Shown here piece by piece: positions 1-12,009 of a stretch of 64,000 nt of DNA. Below the pieces are notes generated by a model that was not told the origin of the DNA, searched no databases, and saw nothing but the letters and a program-made list of their open reading frames with translations. Origin of the DNA: Tretioscincus oriximinensis (Eukaryota; Chordata; Lepidosauria; Squamata; Gymnophthalmidae). The position numbers and the translations under genes are program-made. The stretch spans positions 962,049 through 1,026,048 of the forward strand of contig JAJVDF010000435.1 in NCBI GenBank assembly GCA_022410635.1, written 5' to 3'. Position 1 is the first letter of the stretch. The number at the start of each line of letters is the position of its first letter.

Positions 1-590
1 GCTGGGATATTCAGGCACTGTTCCAGAGAACCTCTGTCTTCTTGTGGCCAACCCCTGTCCTCTCCTGAGCGTATGCGTGTGCACAAATTAGGTGAGAGGT
101 TAAAACAAGCAAGAATGCAACAGTTGTTTCTAGTGGCTGTTGCGAGTATAAAAATTTTCTTAGACTGCATTCAGTGAGCGATATTACGGAACTGGGGCAC
201 TGGTCACGGAATATACAGATTTGGTGTGCACGGACACACGATTTCTATATTCCAGAAAATAGCTTTATAACAGTTTTTAAGTCATTGTGTGCATGCAGCC
301 TAACTCATTCTGTTTACACCTGAGCACCTTAAAGAAGACGGCAAAACCTTCGCTTATTCTTGACTTTCTGCAAATGTAATTTCAGGAACACTACCTGTTG
401 CTCCGTAACAGATTCACCTTTACTAGAAAAAGGGTACTAGAAAGGGGATTAACCTCATAATCAATATAAGGGTTTTTTTTAACCTTATTTATGCATCTAA
501 TATAGAAATGAATGATGCTCAATAAAGCCATTAACAATATAAAATATAAAATCCTATCGCAAATTGATCTACAATATAGTATAAGCAGTA
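1..590. other. No recognisable gene or repeat
   Basis: AT-rich sequence with stop codons in all frames and no terminal repeats or LINE/SINE signatures that I recognise. The reading frame on the minus strand near 391-654 has no family resemblance and is treated as chance. Confidence 0.6.
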
Positions 591-594
591 TAAG

Positions 595-967
595 TCTGCT
601 TCCACATGCCGTAGTGATGTCTGCAGAAGAACACTTTCCCAGTAGCTCCTGCAAATGTAAAGGTGGGTTGTGAGAGACGTAGTTGCTACAAACATGCCAT
701 GATGGGGGTTAAATGAGAGTTGAAATTTTCACTCTCATGGCATTGATCACCAATAACCCACAATGTTTTTGAATGTGATTGTCGTGGCCAGGCCCTCCGC
801 GAGCATTGAAAAGCAGGATGGGTAGAGGTAAGGCTGCTCTTGGCCACTCAGGGGCTGGTGCTTCCTTCCTCCCANCCACATATGTCAGCTTCCACACAAT
901 ACGTGCAGACCGCTTGACAGTGCCGGCAGGTAATCTCACTTTTTAGCCCCTCTTGTGGATGCAGCCA
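595..967 (-). repeat. Unclassified dispersed repeat, copy A
   Basis: Read on the minus strand, this segment matches 18759-19150 over about 370-390 bases. Shared blocks include TGCATCCACAAGAGG, a GCTAAAAAG run, CCCCTNAGTGGC, GAGAGCAGCC-like and TGATCANCACCATGAGAG motifs, and a late block ATGGCANGTTTGTAGC. Divergence is moderate, with CpG sites varying most. I see no tRNA B-box, no RT coding and no clear target duplication. It could be a non-autonomous DNA transposon, an LTR piece or a SINE of a family I do not know. Confidence 0.6.
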
Positions 968-1396
968 AAGTCATGTTGCATTGTATCAATTTATTTTAAT
1001 AAATAATGATGATATAATTAGTGCTAGAACAGAAATCACTTTTTTATAAGAAGTATATCAATCATCGGTTTATATAATGCTATTTGAATTTTTAGATATT
1101 TTATTCATTAAATTCATAGCAGTGAAATAAAATTACAAAAAGTTCAGTATGAACCTTCAAACATGGTATAATAAAATGAATATGTTACTTTTCAAAGCAT
1201 CATCAAAAAATAGGTTTTATTTGAAAAGGTTCAAATACGTTTTAAGTGGAAAAAACTTCAACCACCATATATGAGATCTTAAAAAGAACACCTAAAATCT
1301 TTGACCTGGAGNTCATACCCCTTCACNTTTGCATATGCTTTGTCTTCTCCCATACACAGTTTTCTATAAAAACCTGACCCTGACATTAGCCCCTCA

Positions 1397-1521
1397 GCAT
1401 CTGAAGAAGGAGACNTGTCTACGAAAGCTTATGCCACCCACTTTTCTCCTGTTAGTCTCTAAGTACTACTAGCCCCTTTGCTGGACTTTCTACTGGATTA
1501 ACACGGCTATTTCTCTGAGAG
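1397..1521 (+). mobile_element. Penelope-like (tentative) 3' end with hammerhead-like core, copy A
   Basis: The unit starts GCATCTGAAGA and runs through a short hairpin, GAAAGCTTATGCC, TTAGTCTCTAAG and CTAGCCCCTTTGCTGG to ACACGGCTATTTCTCTGA. This end sequence is one I know as a very common amniote repeat. CTGAAGA lies at 1401-1407 and GAAA at 1423-1426, with arms GGAGAC and GTCTAC between them (one mismatch, one N). Flanking GCAT (1397-1400) and ATGC (1431-1434) can pair. The Penelope assignment is inference; the relationship to the other four copies in this window is seen directly. Confidence 0.6.
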
Positions 1522-1524
1522 TTT

Positions 1525-2445
1525 CAAAGAATAATAATTTTATTCTGCATACCTCAAACCGCAGGAAACACCACTATTATGCCGAAGTTTAATAACATTT
1601 AAATGACGCAAATANTTTCTGTAAATGAATAAATTATGAGGTTCATGTTCAGATTCCACCACCAACTATAATGAGTTTCACAGCTTATTAGTTGCATAAA
1701 TGTCATTATGTTATTAACAATACAGCTAAGCCTTTTACATGAAGTCCCATTACCATTCGGACAATGAAACATTTTTTCTTGAGGCTACTTGGAAGCATTC
1801 CTTATTAAAGAGTGAAATATGCAATTATTTTACAACGTCTGTCATTTTGCAAACATAGTATATTCATTTTTATACTAGGTTTTGTGATACATTTGATAGC
1901 ATNATGCTCAGAAAAAAGTGGGGGTGTTTTTTCCCCATAGTAGAACTGCTGTTGGTTGTTAAGTTGCACAAATTATGTTTCCTTAAAATAATTATCCTAA
2001 CTCAGTGTTGCGTTTTCGAGCACTATATCCTGGAAGAGAAGATGAAATTATAAATTTGAGAATCTCTTGACAGAAAATTCAGCATACACATTGGAGTGCT
2101 AATGCATCCATTTCTCAAAATCCCTTTATACCGTGTTCCCAATGTACTTTATACTATTTACTGTGAATATTTTTTCAGCTACCTTTGCTTGCTGGTTTCC
2201 ATGACTAAAATACAGGCATGGATTTAAGAAGGGAAAAATATCTGAATTCTATGAAACTAAAACTTACAAGTTCCTTTCTAAGAAATAAGCACTTTGATCT
2301 ATATATTGTTTTTAAGCTATAAATTTGAACTTCTGTGATTATTTTTCCACCTTTTTTTGTACATACTTTTATAATTTATTCCTTGGATGTCAAAGAGAAA
2401 GTCAAACTGTAATCAATAGAGATACAGATCCTTATTCTGGGATAT
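1525..2445. other. No recognisable gene or repeat
   Basis: AT-rich sequence without coding potential. A short block at about 2425-2449 (CTTATTCTGGGATATATCCC) resembles the arm of the foldback MITE family described at 11844-12001 and may be a decayed end of it. Confidence 0.5.
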
Positions 2446-2449
2446 ATCC

Positions 2450-2845
2450 CTTGTTTAAAAATCCGGATTAAAGCTGTTTTCCCATTATAGTCTAAAGAGG
2501 AAAATCGGGAAATTCTGTTAACCCAACACCTAGGACTTTAAAGCAACATTAAGGAACTACTTCTGAAGGAAACTGTGGATCGAGATTGTTTTTAGCAACA
2601 GCAGTAATTACTGAAGCTGGAGCCACTAGCAGCTTCAGAAGAAGAGGTGCCGAATGAAGGCAGCAAGGACACCGATGGTGAAGGCATCAATGGCAGCATC
2701 CCCTTGGCCTCCCAGTAAGTGTGGCAAGCCTTCTCTTCTGTAACCCTAACCCTTTCCCTGTATTTTTTAATCAAAGGGAAGCTGTTAAAAACAGTCTCGA
2801 CTCAGTTTCCTTAAAAAACAGCTTTAATCCAGATTTTTAAGCAAG
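2450..2845. mobile_element. Inverted-repeat unit, possible MITE
   Basis: Two inverted arms of about 31 bases (2450-2480 and 2815-2845) match at all but a few positions; both contain GGATTAAAGCTGTTTT or its near match. They bound an interior of about 330 bases with moderate GC content. The interior carries a 60-codon minus-strand frame of no known family and two telomere-like TAACCC units at 2743-2754. No convincing target duplication is visible, so the transposon call is tentative. Confidence 0.35.
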
Positions 2846-3245
2846 TGCCTGCATCTAGCCTATGAAAGGAACTATTTTGCCAAGTCTTTTTTATCTTCTT
2901 TCTTTTTATGATATGCACACTTACCTTTTCAAGAGATTAGCAATACCCAGCCTTAGGATAGTAACTATGCACATACATTGTCTGCATGGGTCAAATGGTA
3001 AACTGGACCAGATCTTTTTTTAAAGAGGTCTGAATCCAGAATTATCTGGATTACCAACACTACCCATGACTTGCTGAGTGTTTTTATCAGCACTGCTTCT
3101 GTATATTCTGCACACCCACTGGAATGACTTCACCACCAATACTGCAGTCTTTCAACTGTCAAAGGTCATTAGCACTGAGGCCATGCTACTGAAGAAGCAN
3201 ATGCTATGGGCAGGATGTATTTCTAGGATGAAGGACTGACCCAAG

Positions 3246-3286
3246 ATTTATTTATTTATACCCCGCCCTATACCCGAAGATTGCAC
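3246..3286 (-). repeat. Short L2/SINE 3' tail fragment
   Basis: TTATTTATTTATACCCCGCC followed by CTATACCCGAAG is the reverse complement of the tail shared by the L2-like LINE and the tRNA-SINEs at 10331, 13250 and 61094. Only the last 40 or so bases of the element remain. Confidence 0.6.
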
Positions 3287-3289
3287 TAA

Positions 3290-4860
3290 ATAGTGAACTT
3301 GCCACTGGTCACCTGAAAGAGGGGCCCCAGAGAAGAGATACAAGGATTCTCTGAAGAAATTCCTCAACATCTGTCATTTCAACACAGTCAGTGGCCTTCC
3401 CTAGCTGCCAATAACAAGGGCTGGAGACATAGTATCCAAAAGGCTGTCTCCTCTTTCAAGAACGCATAAAAGATAATGCCACAAAAACCAGGATATAATC
3501 ACTGCACCACATCCATGGCTACATTTACTTGTCGCACACTAGCCTCATTAGCCACAGCAAGCCTGCCACAGGCCTAGACAACTACCTCCCCTCCCTTAAT
3601 AGATCTTCATTTGCAAAACTATGCCAAGAATACAGAATAATGGTAGTTCACATTAATTGGCTTCATACCAGGGCTGTCTATACTATATTAAGCAAATCTT
3701 GATTTACTAACACAGATTTAGCTTAGTTAAATGNATAACATGCACAAGAGTGTTAAGAACTAACTCATTAGAAAGAAGAGAAATCTGCTTTCTCTTTGCT
3801 CTTTTTTTCTGCTTTAAAATTTATGGACTTAGAATGCTATAATATGCTTTTATTCCTGAAATAAAAATTTAAAATCACTTTTGCTATTGCCTTGGGCTCT
3901 TTTTAACCTTAAATGACACAAAGATGGAGAAAATATGTCCCTCCTGCAACCTTTCTCCCTTATACCTCTGTTTCGCTTGTTATGTGGTACGACTGGTTCT
4001 CCATGGACATTTGGGGAAAATGGTAGTGGGAGGGGGGCATTTTCAGGGCTTCTGTTTTATTTTTTGAAAAACAGATTTCCAGCCACAATCTGATCCTGGC
4101 ATCCAGAAAAAGTGCTATATTTGGATATTTGTTAAATGAAAACCATTTATCTGCACTGGAGAATTTATTAGAAACAGCTTTACAAGGATTTCATTTCTTA
4201 TCGTGTTTCATTTTTTTGTTTTTTGCTGGCATATATTTGTAACTAATATTCTGTCACACTGTGAATATTTCTTTTTACCATATCCACACAGAAAAATTGA
4301 GTTCTACTTTATTGCTGTTATACTTAATGTAGAGGCAAAAATTATTTCATGTTTCCATGTTCAGTCAATTATTCATAAATGACATTTTAAAACTATCTAG
4401 AGTCACTATTAAGAACCAGACTTTTTCAGCCTCTTAATTATCTTCCGAATCACTTCTTTTCAGTTGAACCTGGTTAACAACTTTCAGTAGGAAGGGAACA
4501 TAGTATTAATTTTTTCATTTAAACATCATTTTAATTACAAGGATAATGCTAGACATGNATTTATAATGCTAAATCAAATATGAAATCCAATATTATTGAA
4601 TTTTTGTCCTTCATGTATAAAGAATATAAATTCTCCAAGACTCTGATGTCTTTGAGGAAGATTTTAAAGAACCTTTAAATTTCTTCATATTGAAGCATTA
4701 TTTATTCATTCATTTATTTGCCCATTTATTTTAACACATATATATTCCACTTTGTCCCATTCTTCTTTCATTCATTTTATTTTTCATCACATCTCCACAA
4801 TATTTCCTCCCTTTCCCTATTTAAATTCCAACTAAAGATGTTATTATTTTCTAAAGCTTA
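3290..4860. other. No recognisable gene or repeat
   Basis: No coding potential or structured repeat seen. Around 4700-4760 there are short TTTA/TTCA-rich runs of low complexity. Confidence 0.55.
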
Positions 4861-4869
4861 TACTACCAC

Positions 4870-5190
4870 AGGATAATGCCTGTTAGTCGCTGCGGTTTAG
4901 CCCTACTTTAACTGTATTTATTATTTATTATTTTTATTTATATCTGTTTTATTNATTCTATTTTATCTGTTTTATATAATCGCTTGTATTTTATTGTCCA
5001 GCACCATGTACACTGTTGGCGCTTTATAAACAACACCAACAATCAACACCAACAACAACATAAACCACCAACCACCACCACCAACAACAACAACAACCAA
5101 CAACAATAACAGCCAACCAACAACAACAACAAAAACCACCAACAACAACAACATACTACTACTACAACAAACAACAACAACAACCCTGTG
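4870..5190 (+). repeat. LINE/SINE-like 3' tail followed by CAA/CCA-rich microsatellite
   Basis: ATTGTCCAGCACCATGTACA followed by GGCGCTTTATAAACAACA looks like the 3' end of a reptilian retroelement with a simple-repeat tail. The tail (about 5020-5185) is an imperfect array of CAA, CCA and ACT triplets. The long minus-strand frame across it, which would give a protein rich in V, L and G, is a translation of the microsatellite and not a gene. Confidence 0.5.
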
Positions 5191-8100
5191 AGTTAGGTTA
5201 AATTGAAAGTTAGTGATTATCAAAAAACCATCCAGCAATCTTTCACATCTGAATGAGAATTTAACCTACTGCAGACCCTCCAAAATTCTAGCCAAGTACC
5301 CTAGTTANCCCATCACACTAGGTCTATTTTTTGAAAGGAACAAACTATAAACTCATGCTCTTTTCTTGCAATGGGATTCTCAGGCCCATTATTCCAAAAT
5401 AAGTAGATTACTCATTAATATGAATTAGTTAAACTCCACCCCTTGTTGGACTTCATCCACATTCACACCAAGTCTAGAAGATGAAGGAGGAGGAGAAGGA
5501 GAAGAAGGAGAAGAAAGAACAAGAACAACAACAATACTGGGTGGAGGAGTGCAGGATTGAACCAGGAGATGCCTAGAAAATACATTCTAACTACACCTCT
5601 GGACTGGCTTTCAGTGTAGACTCATTAAAGTGGTCACTAATCTTCCTTGGACAGGGATATTTTCAGCAATGCTCAAAGTGGATCCACCACAAACTAGCTA
5701 GAGCAAAAACTCTAAAGATCAAGAACAGAATGGTTCTATGACTTTCCCTATTAAAACAAATTAAAGCTTGCTGGCTTCTTAATACTAGCTGCACAAACAG
5801 AGATAGCAAAACATGGAAATTCTAAGAAAACTGAGGGAGGAAATGTTGGTTGGATAAAATAAAGAATATCCTATTGAGCAAATGTATATGATACCAGAAT
5901 AAATTACATCTATAACTATTAGATTATACGATGTGGAAGTTCATAATAGCAATACCAAATTTACAGGGAACAAACATCCCAGATGAGGTACAGCTGAAAA
6001 GAGGGATGTAATATTGATAGACCAATAAATCAGATCATTGTTTTTGTTTGCATAACATGAATTGTATTACTGTATGTTTATTTGCATGAATCAGAGCAGA
6101 CAGAAGTTCCTTTTCACCACAGAGTATTTGGACTGTCTTTGATCTGACCCAAAATGAATGGCAGAATTATTAGTGCAGCACAGACCAATCTGGCATTTGT
6201 TAAGGTAAAGAGATTCTTCCTGCATTTATCCATTCAGGCCACCAGCAGAGATTTCCCAAACAAATACTAATGTGGATCTACAGCTGCTTGGAATCCACTG
6301 GATCATTTCCTTGTGTGGGTTCATTGTAGATCCATACTGACATTGATTCAGTTGCTGGTTTCTGCAGAGGGAAAATGATGCACTATTTCTTTAGAGTGTT
6401 CACATTAGATATATAGCCAGATGTTTCTTACTAGCCTTTTTAATCTTATACAATAGGAATTGAAGATCTATTTCCAGTATCTAGATCTCACTAACCAAAT
6501 CCTTGGATGACTGCACAAAGCAATGTTTTGCTTCTCTGCACATCTGTTCTTCACTGTTAATCTGCCCACTCTCATTACGGTGGTGAAAGCGACCTTATGA
6601 TTGGACAGAGGACAAGAAATGGGTTAGAGATTATTGTTAAGATACCGTTTATTCCTACAGCTTNGCTTTAATTTGTTACTTTGCAGATCCAGAATTCTGG
6701 TCCATTCCATTTCTCTGTTTGGAAATCTAGGCATGTACTCAGAGAAGGAGTACATGATGTCACCGGTATGAACTACAAGTAACAGAAAAGGATGTGTTGG
6801 AAAGATATATGGTAGATTCCAGTGTACATCCTGATCAATAGTGTTGTGAGTCATCACAATCCCAGTACTCTCTTGGTGCTGTCNAAACTGGCCATGCAGA
6901 TGCTGCTTGTGAACTGCATGTGTCCTCATGAGCAATGTACTAATAATGGAGTACAATGTACTAATAGNTGAGTCTGCACTTTCATTATATTAGGTTTCAC
7001 CAAGTTCTTGATTGCNTCATGGCTCCTCCAGGGATAATAGTAGGTAGTTTTTTGACTGAAATATATAAGTGGTTTGCTATTGACTACTTTTTGAGGTAAA
7101 GTGGGAATTGATCTGATGCCCCTCTGTTTTTGAGACAGTTTCCTCTATTCCTGAACTACAGCCAATACTGAATGATTTCATTTTCCTCTTTCTCCCTTCC
7201 TTTCTCTCTTCCCCTTGAACAAAAACATATACATCCACATATGTCTTTCCCTCTTTCCTCCCTGTAGGCTATAGCAGGAGTGAATAAATAACAAAAATAT
7301 TTCCTTATACTATATTTCTTTGTGTGAGGATCATTTGTATGGTATGTGTTAAGATAGTATTTNTTGTGCTGAATATTCCAAAAGCAATGAACTTCTGCCA
7401 CTTCAAAACCCATGGAATTGTACTTATTAGCCCCTGACTCTTTAATCACCTTTCTCTTATGTGGTCGTACAACATAAACTCTATCATATAATTATACCAA
7501 TGCTCAATAGTCCATTTTGTTTTGTCTTTCNGCCCTCTTGCGATGGTTATGTCAGTGGCCCACACACAGTGATTTAATACATATATTGTGTCCTGATTTA
7601 AACTTAANTTTTCCATCCTATTCATAATTAAAGTTTATTTGGAGATTGGAATATTGATATTTAAGATAACACTTATTTGTGTGAGTTTAATTGGTGTATG
7701 AAGACTTTGGCAGCTTGTAGGAGTTTTACAGCAAATTTCTTTAAGAATAATGACACAAGGTAGAAAGTTCCTTTGGAACTGCCCTGCCCGTCTGAACAGC
7801 AGCATTGAACAGTGCCGACAAAGCTCAAATATTGCTGAACACCGTGTCCTCAGAAGCAGAGTTACTGCAGTTTTATGATTCATTTGGCATCTTCTGTGAA
7901 CACACTGATAACCTTGCACCCTTCAGCAGAGAGCTACAGTTGAACTGAGGCTCATAATTTCTGAAAGTGGTGCTCTTTAATTACCAGCCATTATATACAG
8001 CTTAGAAAATCAAACCAAACACCTTCTGCTAGTACACAGAGCCTTCAAATGTACAGTTNTTTCTGATAATGTCGCATCACGGTCCATAAATTCTGTAAGG

Positions 8101-8625
8101 TGACCCATGAGTGTTCAAAGGAATTTACTTTAGTTTTCCTTATTGTCACTTAGTGGACTGTACAAGAATGGATAGCTCTTCAAGCAGTTAGTAAATTATA
8201 CTCATAGCAAACACAGATGCCTCATTACCTAAAGTCAAGGTCTATTTCCTTTTTACGTTCATAGCCATTCAAAAACATTGTTTTTAATTTGTGGATATGA
8301 ATGTAGAAATATCTTAGCTTATTTACATAAATAAGTTGAACAATTAATCTTTGCTAAAACAACTATTGCATCAACTGGAAAATAATGGCCTCTTTTGGAA
8401 GCACATCTGAATATCAGAATACTACTGTGCCAGCAATAATTCATTAGCTACATAAAGTCAGTCTGAGAAGAGTAAGTCTGAAATCAAATGTTTCTAATTA
8501 AAAAGTGAGTTGAAGAGGTTGTACATATGAGATAGGTTCCTTAAATGAACATTTTCCCATAATCCCAAGTAAGTTGCTTATCTGAAGGGCTAATTTGCTG
8601 TTACCCAGTCGAAGTTCACAAAGGA
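5190..8625. other. Long stretch without recognisable genes
   Basis: About 3.4 kb with no RT motif, no tRNA-like promoter and no paired terminal repeats that I can see. A purine-rich GGA/GAA run lies at about 5480-5530 and a pyrimidine-rich run at about 7178-7218. Frames of 90-110 codons on the minus strand (6624-6956, 7156-7449, 7635-7919) have no family features and are interrupted by Ns. Confidence 0.55.
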
Positions 8626-8779
8626 CTTTTGTTTGCTTTTGTCCTACATAGCAAGTGATTTTAAAGCAAATGGACTGTGGAACAGGCTCCCTCTTGAGGT
8701 GAGTCAATCATTCACGTATGCATTCAGAAAACACTTGAAGACCACCTCTTTAAGTTGGCCTTTGGCTGAAAAGANTGCT

Positions 8780-8803
8780 CTTCCTTCCCTACTTTCAGAT
8801 ATT
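8780..8803. repeat. Target site duplication, left copy (24 bp)
   Basis: Begins CTTCCTTCCCTACT and ends CAGATATT. It matches 9522-9545 at 23 of 24 positions and directly abuts the 3' end of the inserted CR1. Confidence 0.85.
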
Positions 8804-9521
8804 GAACATAAGAACATAAGAAGAGCCATACTGAATTGTGCCAGATCCCATCTAGTCCAGCATTCTGTCTCACACAGAGGCCCACCCAGATGCACCTGGG
8901 CAGTCTGAATAGAAGAAGGCAAAATATGCAACTGTTCATGACTCCCTGTAAATGGTATTTCAGGAGTACTACCTGATGCTCCATTCTAGAGGCATCATCC
9001 AAACATCCATCCTAGAACCCATTTATACTCTTGGTGNCCATAAATCTGTNTAATCTTGTCTTGAAGTTACCCAAGCTGTTAGCTACCANCACCTCTTCAG
9101 GAAATAAAATTCCACAGGGCGATGACCCTCTGGATGAAAAAATATTTTCCTTTGTTCATTCTCACTTTTCTGCTCATCAGTTTCAAGAAATGCCCTCTGG
9201 TCCTAGTGTTAAGTGACAGAGAAAACATTTTTTCTCTATTCACCCTATCCATCCCATNCATGGTTTTGGACACTTCTATNGGATTACCTCTTAAACATCG
9301 TCTTCTGAGGCCGGAGAGGCCCAGACACTGCAGCCTTGCTTCGTAAGGGAGGTGCTCCAGTCCCTTAATCATTCTTGTTGCCCTTTTACTGTACCTTCTC
9401 TAATTTTACAATATCCCTCTTGAGATGTGGTGACCAGAACTGAACACAGTATTCCAAATGTGACCTCACCATAGATTTATAAAGAGGCAAAACAACACTT
9501 GCTGACTTTTTCCTTTCTTAA
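8804..9521 (-). mobile_element. CR1 LINE, 5' truncated (718 bp), nested in L2
   Basis: On the minus strand the element runs from the C-terminal RT region to a 3' end of (CTTATGTTC)n type, seen on the plus strand as GAACATAAGAACATAAG. It has the usual CR1 block MIKGLEHLPYEARLQCLGL. It inserted into an older L2-like element and is flanked by a 24-bp duplication. Several Ns and frameshifts show that it is dead. Confidence 0.9.
9097..9372 (-). pseudogene. CR1 ORF2 C-terminal RT fragment
   Basis: About 91 codons open on the minus strand with the CR1 thumb-region signature (IKGLEHLPYEARLQ, RCLRGN, GMDRVNREKMFSLS). This part follows the catalytic YADD/FADD block in intact CR1, and that block is missing here through 5' truncation. 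It is part of the insertion at 8804-9521 and has no independent function. Confidence 0.85.
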
Positions 9522-9545
9522 CTTCCTTCCCTACTATCAGATATT
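9522..9545. repeat. Target site duplication, right copy (24 bp)
   Basis: Matches 8780-8803 at 23 of 24 positions and marks the 5' truncated end of the CR1. The host L2 sequence resumes directly after it. Confidence 0.85.
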
Positions 9546-9644
9546 GTTCTTTTAATATGTTCATTTGGTTTGTACTGTTAACTGCACTGAGACCCTTGNN
9601 TATAAGGTGGTATAGAAATGTAAATAGATAAATAAATATAGTGA

Positions 9645-10328
9645 ATAATCTCACTGTTGCCTTTCAGTGAAGGCAAAAGTCCACATCTTATAACTTACAA
9701 GACATTTTTTTGAATTAAAACTCTTCTATTACTATCTTACCTCCTCTAGAAGCATCTGCCACAACACTGGTGTCTGCAGTTTGTTTAGCAATGCTTGCAT
9801 CTCATAAGTGTGCAATAAGTTCCTACATTAGAGCAATTCACTTTTGTAGTTCAGCTGCTTTAATCCCAATATCATTTCACATGTTGTCATCTCAAAAAGC
9901 ACAGTCTTGTTCTTAGCAGCTGCTGCTGTAGAACNGGCTCTTGTATTGCACACCGTCTTGTCAAACACCAGCTGAGACTATAATGTGCACTTGTTTCCCA
10001 TCTAATTGTTGTAAAGGCATTTATAAAGAAGCATTGAAATCCTTAGAGAAAACTTTGGAATGGCAGCAATAGGAATGTTATCTCTCCCCGCTTTTAAAAT
10101 CAGCTCAGATAGATCAAATTCACCACCGGAAGCTGTTAAAATAAATAACGTGCTTTCTACAAACTGTAGGGATAAGGAAGAGTCAACTGTTAACACTGCT
10201 TATGAAATCTGGTGATCCCCTAGAAATATCTACCAAAAGTAAACCTAAGTAGCTGTCAGCAACATGACAACAATTTCATGGCAAGAACTTGTTGGCATCC
10301 CAGCTGTACCAATAAACAGCCTTAACAC
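9645..10328. other. No recognisable gene or repeat
   Basis: No RT, tRNA-like or palindromic signal noticed. The minus-strand frame at 10002-10196 is short and unassigned. Confidence 0.5.
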
Positions 10329-10330
10329 CA

Positions 10331-10585
10331 TTTTATTTTATTTATTTATTTGTAGTTGTATCCCGCCCTATACCCGAAGGTCTCAGGGCGGCCTACCATA
10401 GGGCGGCACACATAGCTTTTGTTGCTTTCTCCACAACAGACACCCTGTGGAGTAGGTGGGGCTGAGAGAGTTCAAAGAACTGTGACTGGCCCAGGGTCAC
10501 CCAGCGGCTTTCGTGGAGGAGTGGGGAATCGAACCGGAAGACTACCAGGTACGAGTCCAATACTCAACCACTACACCAAACTTTG
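10331..10585 (-). mobile_element. tRNA-derived SINE with L2-like tail
   Basis: On the minus strand the head contains an A-box-like TGGTGTAGTGG and a perfect B-box GGTTCGATTCC, the internal RNA polymerase III promoter of a tRNA. The body is followed by CCGCCCTGAGACCTTCGGGT, then a TATAGGGCGG stretch and an A-rich (AAAT)n tail. The same tail ends the L2-like LINE copies here, which suggests mobilisation by that LINE. The whole element is about 255 bp and looks nearly full length. The copy at 61094-61356 has the same design. Confidence 0.85.
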
Positions 10586-10589
10586 TTGT

Positions 10590-11365
10590 TCTATTGGCCA
10601 CTGAAGATAGTGTAGAGCAAACCAGAATTATCTCTGCTTCCCTAGCAGTGGNCCAACTTACCAGAAATTGGGAAATGTTTCTACTATACTGCTGAGATAA
10701 GTCATTTCTAAGAACTTCCTTAATGTGCAAAAAGGAAGGAAGGAATTTTTAAAGGAGAGAGCAATATACAATGAGTTCCCTTATGCTGGGTAAACTTTTT
10801 CATTGTTGGAGTCTATTTTGACATGGTGAATTAAGCAAAAAGCAACTCCTGCTCTCCATTAAGAATAATCCTCTGAATGAAATCTTGGACAACTCCAATA
10901 GTCAACACATTCATCCACAGAGGCAGACTAATTTCATGGTTAGGTTCAACAAAGGGCATCGCGCATGCTAATGAAAGAACTGCCCCACAGAAAGCAAAAA
11001 ANCTGTAGAATAATAGTTCTGAATTTTTTTTATGTACTGTAAACAGTAGATACAACTGAAGTGGGAGATGGTTTACAATGGAAGCCATTGGAAACTAGAT
11101 GGATGGTTTCCACTTTAAGCCATTATTTAGCCACATTCTGGAATATACCACTTCGGAAATAACACTGCCGGGCAACAGCATCTCATGCCCATGGGAACTT
11201 TTGAAAATGTACTATTTCACCTGCATACATGNACCAATTATTATTAGGTAATGTTTGACCTTCTCACAATTATCATGCCCTTTTCTAAAATGGAAGCTCA
11301 TGAAGGAAGGCATTAAGACAGACACCTTATTTCATTTTTTTATGTAAAACCTGAGGTGGATGTTC
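10590..11365. other. No recognisable gene or repeat
   Basis: No coding or repeat signal identified; ordinary AT-rich sequence with short chance frames. Confidence 0.5.
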
Positions 11366-11370
11366 AAATA

Positions 11371-11430
11371 ACGCTGTTGCTGCTGCTGCTGTTGTTGTTG
11401 CTGTTGTTGTTGCTGCTGTTGTTGTTATAA
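11371..11430 (+). repeat. CTG/TTG triplet microsatellite
   Basis: An imperfect run of GCTGTTGCTGCTGCTG and GTTGTTGTT units of about 55 bases, running into TTATAATTATAATAA. It could be a retroelement tail, but I see no element body next to it. Confidence 0.75.
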
Positions 11431-11843
11431 TTATAATAATTTTTAGCAGCAGTACTAATCTGGGTCTTTGTAAATTTTGCCACAAATATGTGTGACTGTA
11501 ACCCAGGATAAAATTGTGGTTTACAACCTGTCTATATGCAATGTTAGGGAAGACAGATAAAAAAAATCAGGAGACCTAAACGGTAGGATGTGAGATTTTC
11601 ACTGAGGAATACATATTGTCCAGGCAAGATTCGAGTTCAAAACATCTTGTGTCCCTGAGCACATACAGAGTTCTAAAGCTAGTCACATAGCANCTGCCTT
11701 CCTGATCCTTAACAAAGATAATAATTTAGTCAAGGTACCATTAAGGGCCTGGTATGATTTAATGATTTAAATCATTTGTGTGACCAGTCCCTTAGAGTTA
11801 ACATTCGGGAAAGTGCCCAACATTTAGGATAAATCAGAGGTAC

Positions 11844-12001
11844 CATCCACACAGAGCCTTATTCTGGGTTATATCTTNGCCACCCACATGCCAGTGTAGA
11901 CTATATCAGGCCCCGAATGGGGCCTGCCATAGTCTACACTAGCATGTGGTTGGCAGGCTCCTATTCCAAGGGACAGCGCAGGATAAGGCTCTGTGTGGAT
12001 G
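11844..12001. mobile_element. Foldback MITE (158 bp), type copy
   Basis: The unit is close to a full palindrome. The left arm starts CATCCACACAGAGCCTTAT and the right arm ends with its exact complement ATAAGGCTCTGTGTGGATG. The inner arms (GCCACCCACATGCCAGTGTA and its partner) also pair with few mismatches around a short centre near 11917-11925. No coding capacity. Related but more decayed blocks occur at about 22217-22320, 28655-28740, 35980-36085 and 46640-46730. I see no clear target duplication, so the superfamily is open. Confidence 0.65.
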
Positions 12002-12009
12002 CAGACAAA

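Larger units (their letters stand above)
8630..9640 (+). mobile_element. L2-like LINE 3' end, split by a CR1 insertion
   Basis: The left part (about 8630-8803) encodes the typical L2 RT C-terminus, with WNRLPLEV followed by FRKHLKTT. The right part (9522-9640) continues with L2 3' UTR and a tail ending in GTAAATAGATAAATAAATA. The two parts are separated by the CR1 at 8804-9521, and the join is marked by a 24-base direct repeat. The element is 5' truncated and not functional. Confidence 0.75.

Noticed and set aside
2741..2756. Interstitial telomere repeat (TAACCC)
   Set aside because: Only about two units, which is too short to be meaningful.
4972..5238. Frame giving a protein rich in V, L and G
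   Set aside because: Translation of the CAA/CCA microsatellite on the opposite strand.
8704..9346. Multiple overlapping frames on both strands
   Set aside because: Apart from the minus-strand CR1 fragment at 9097-9372 and the L2 remnant, these are shadow frames within nested LINE sequence.
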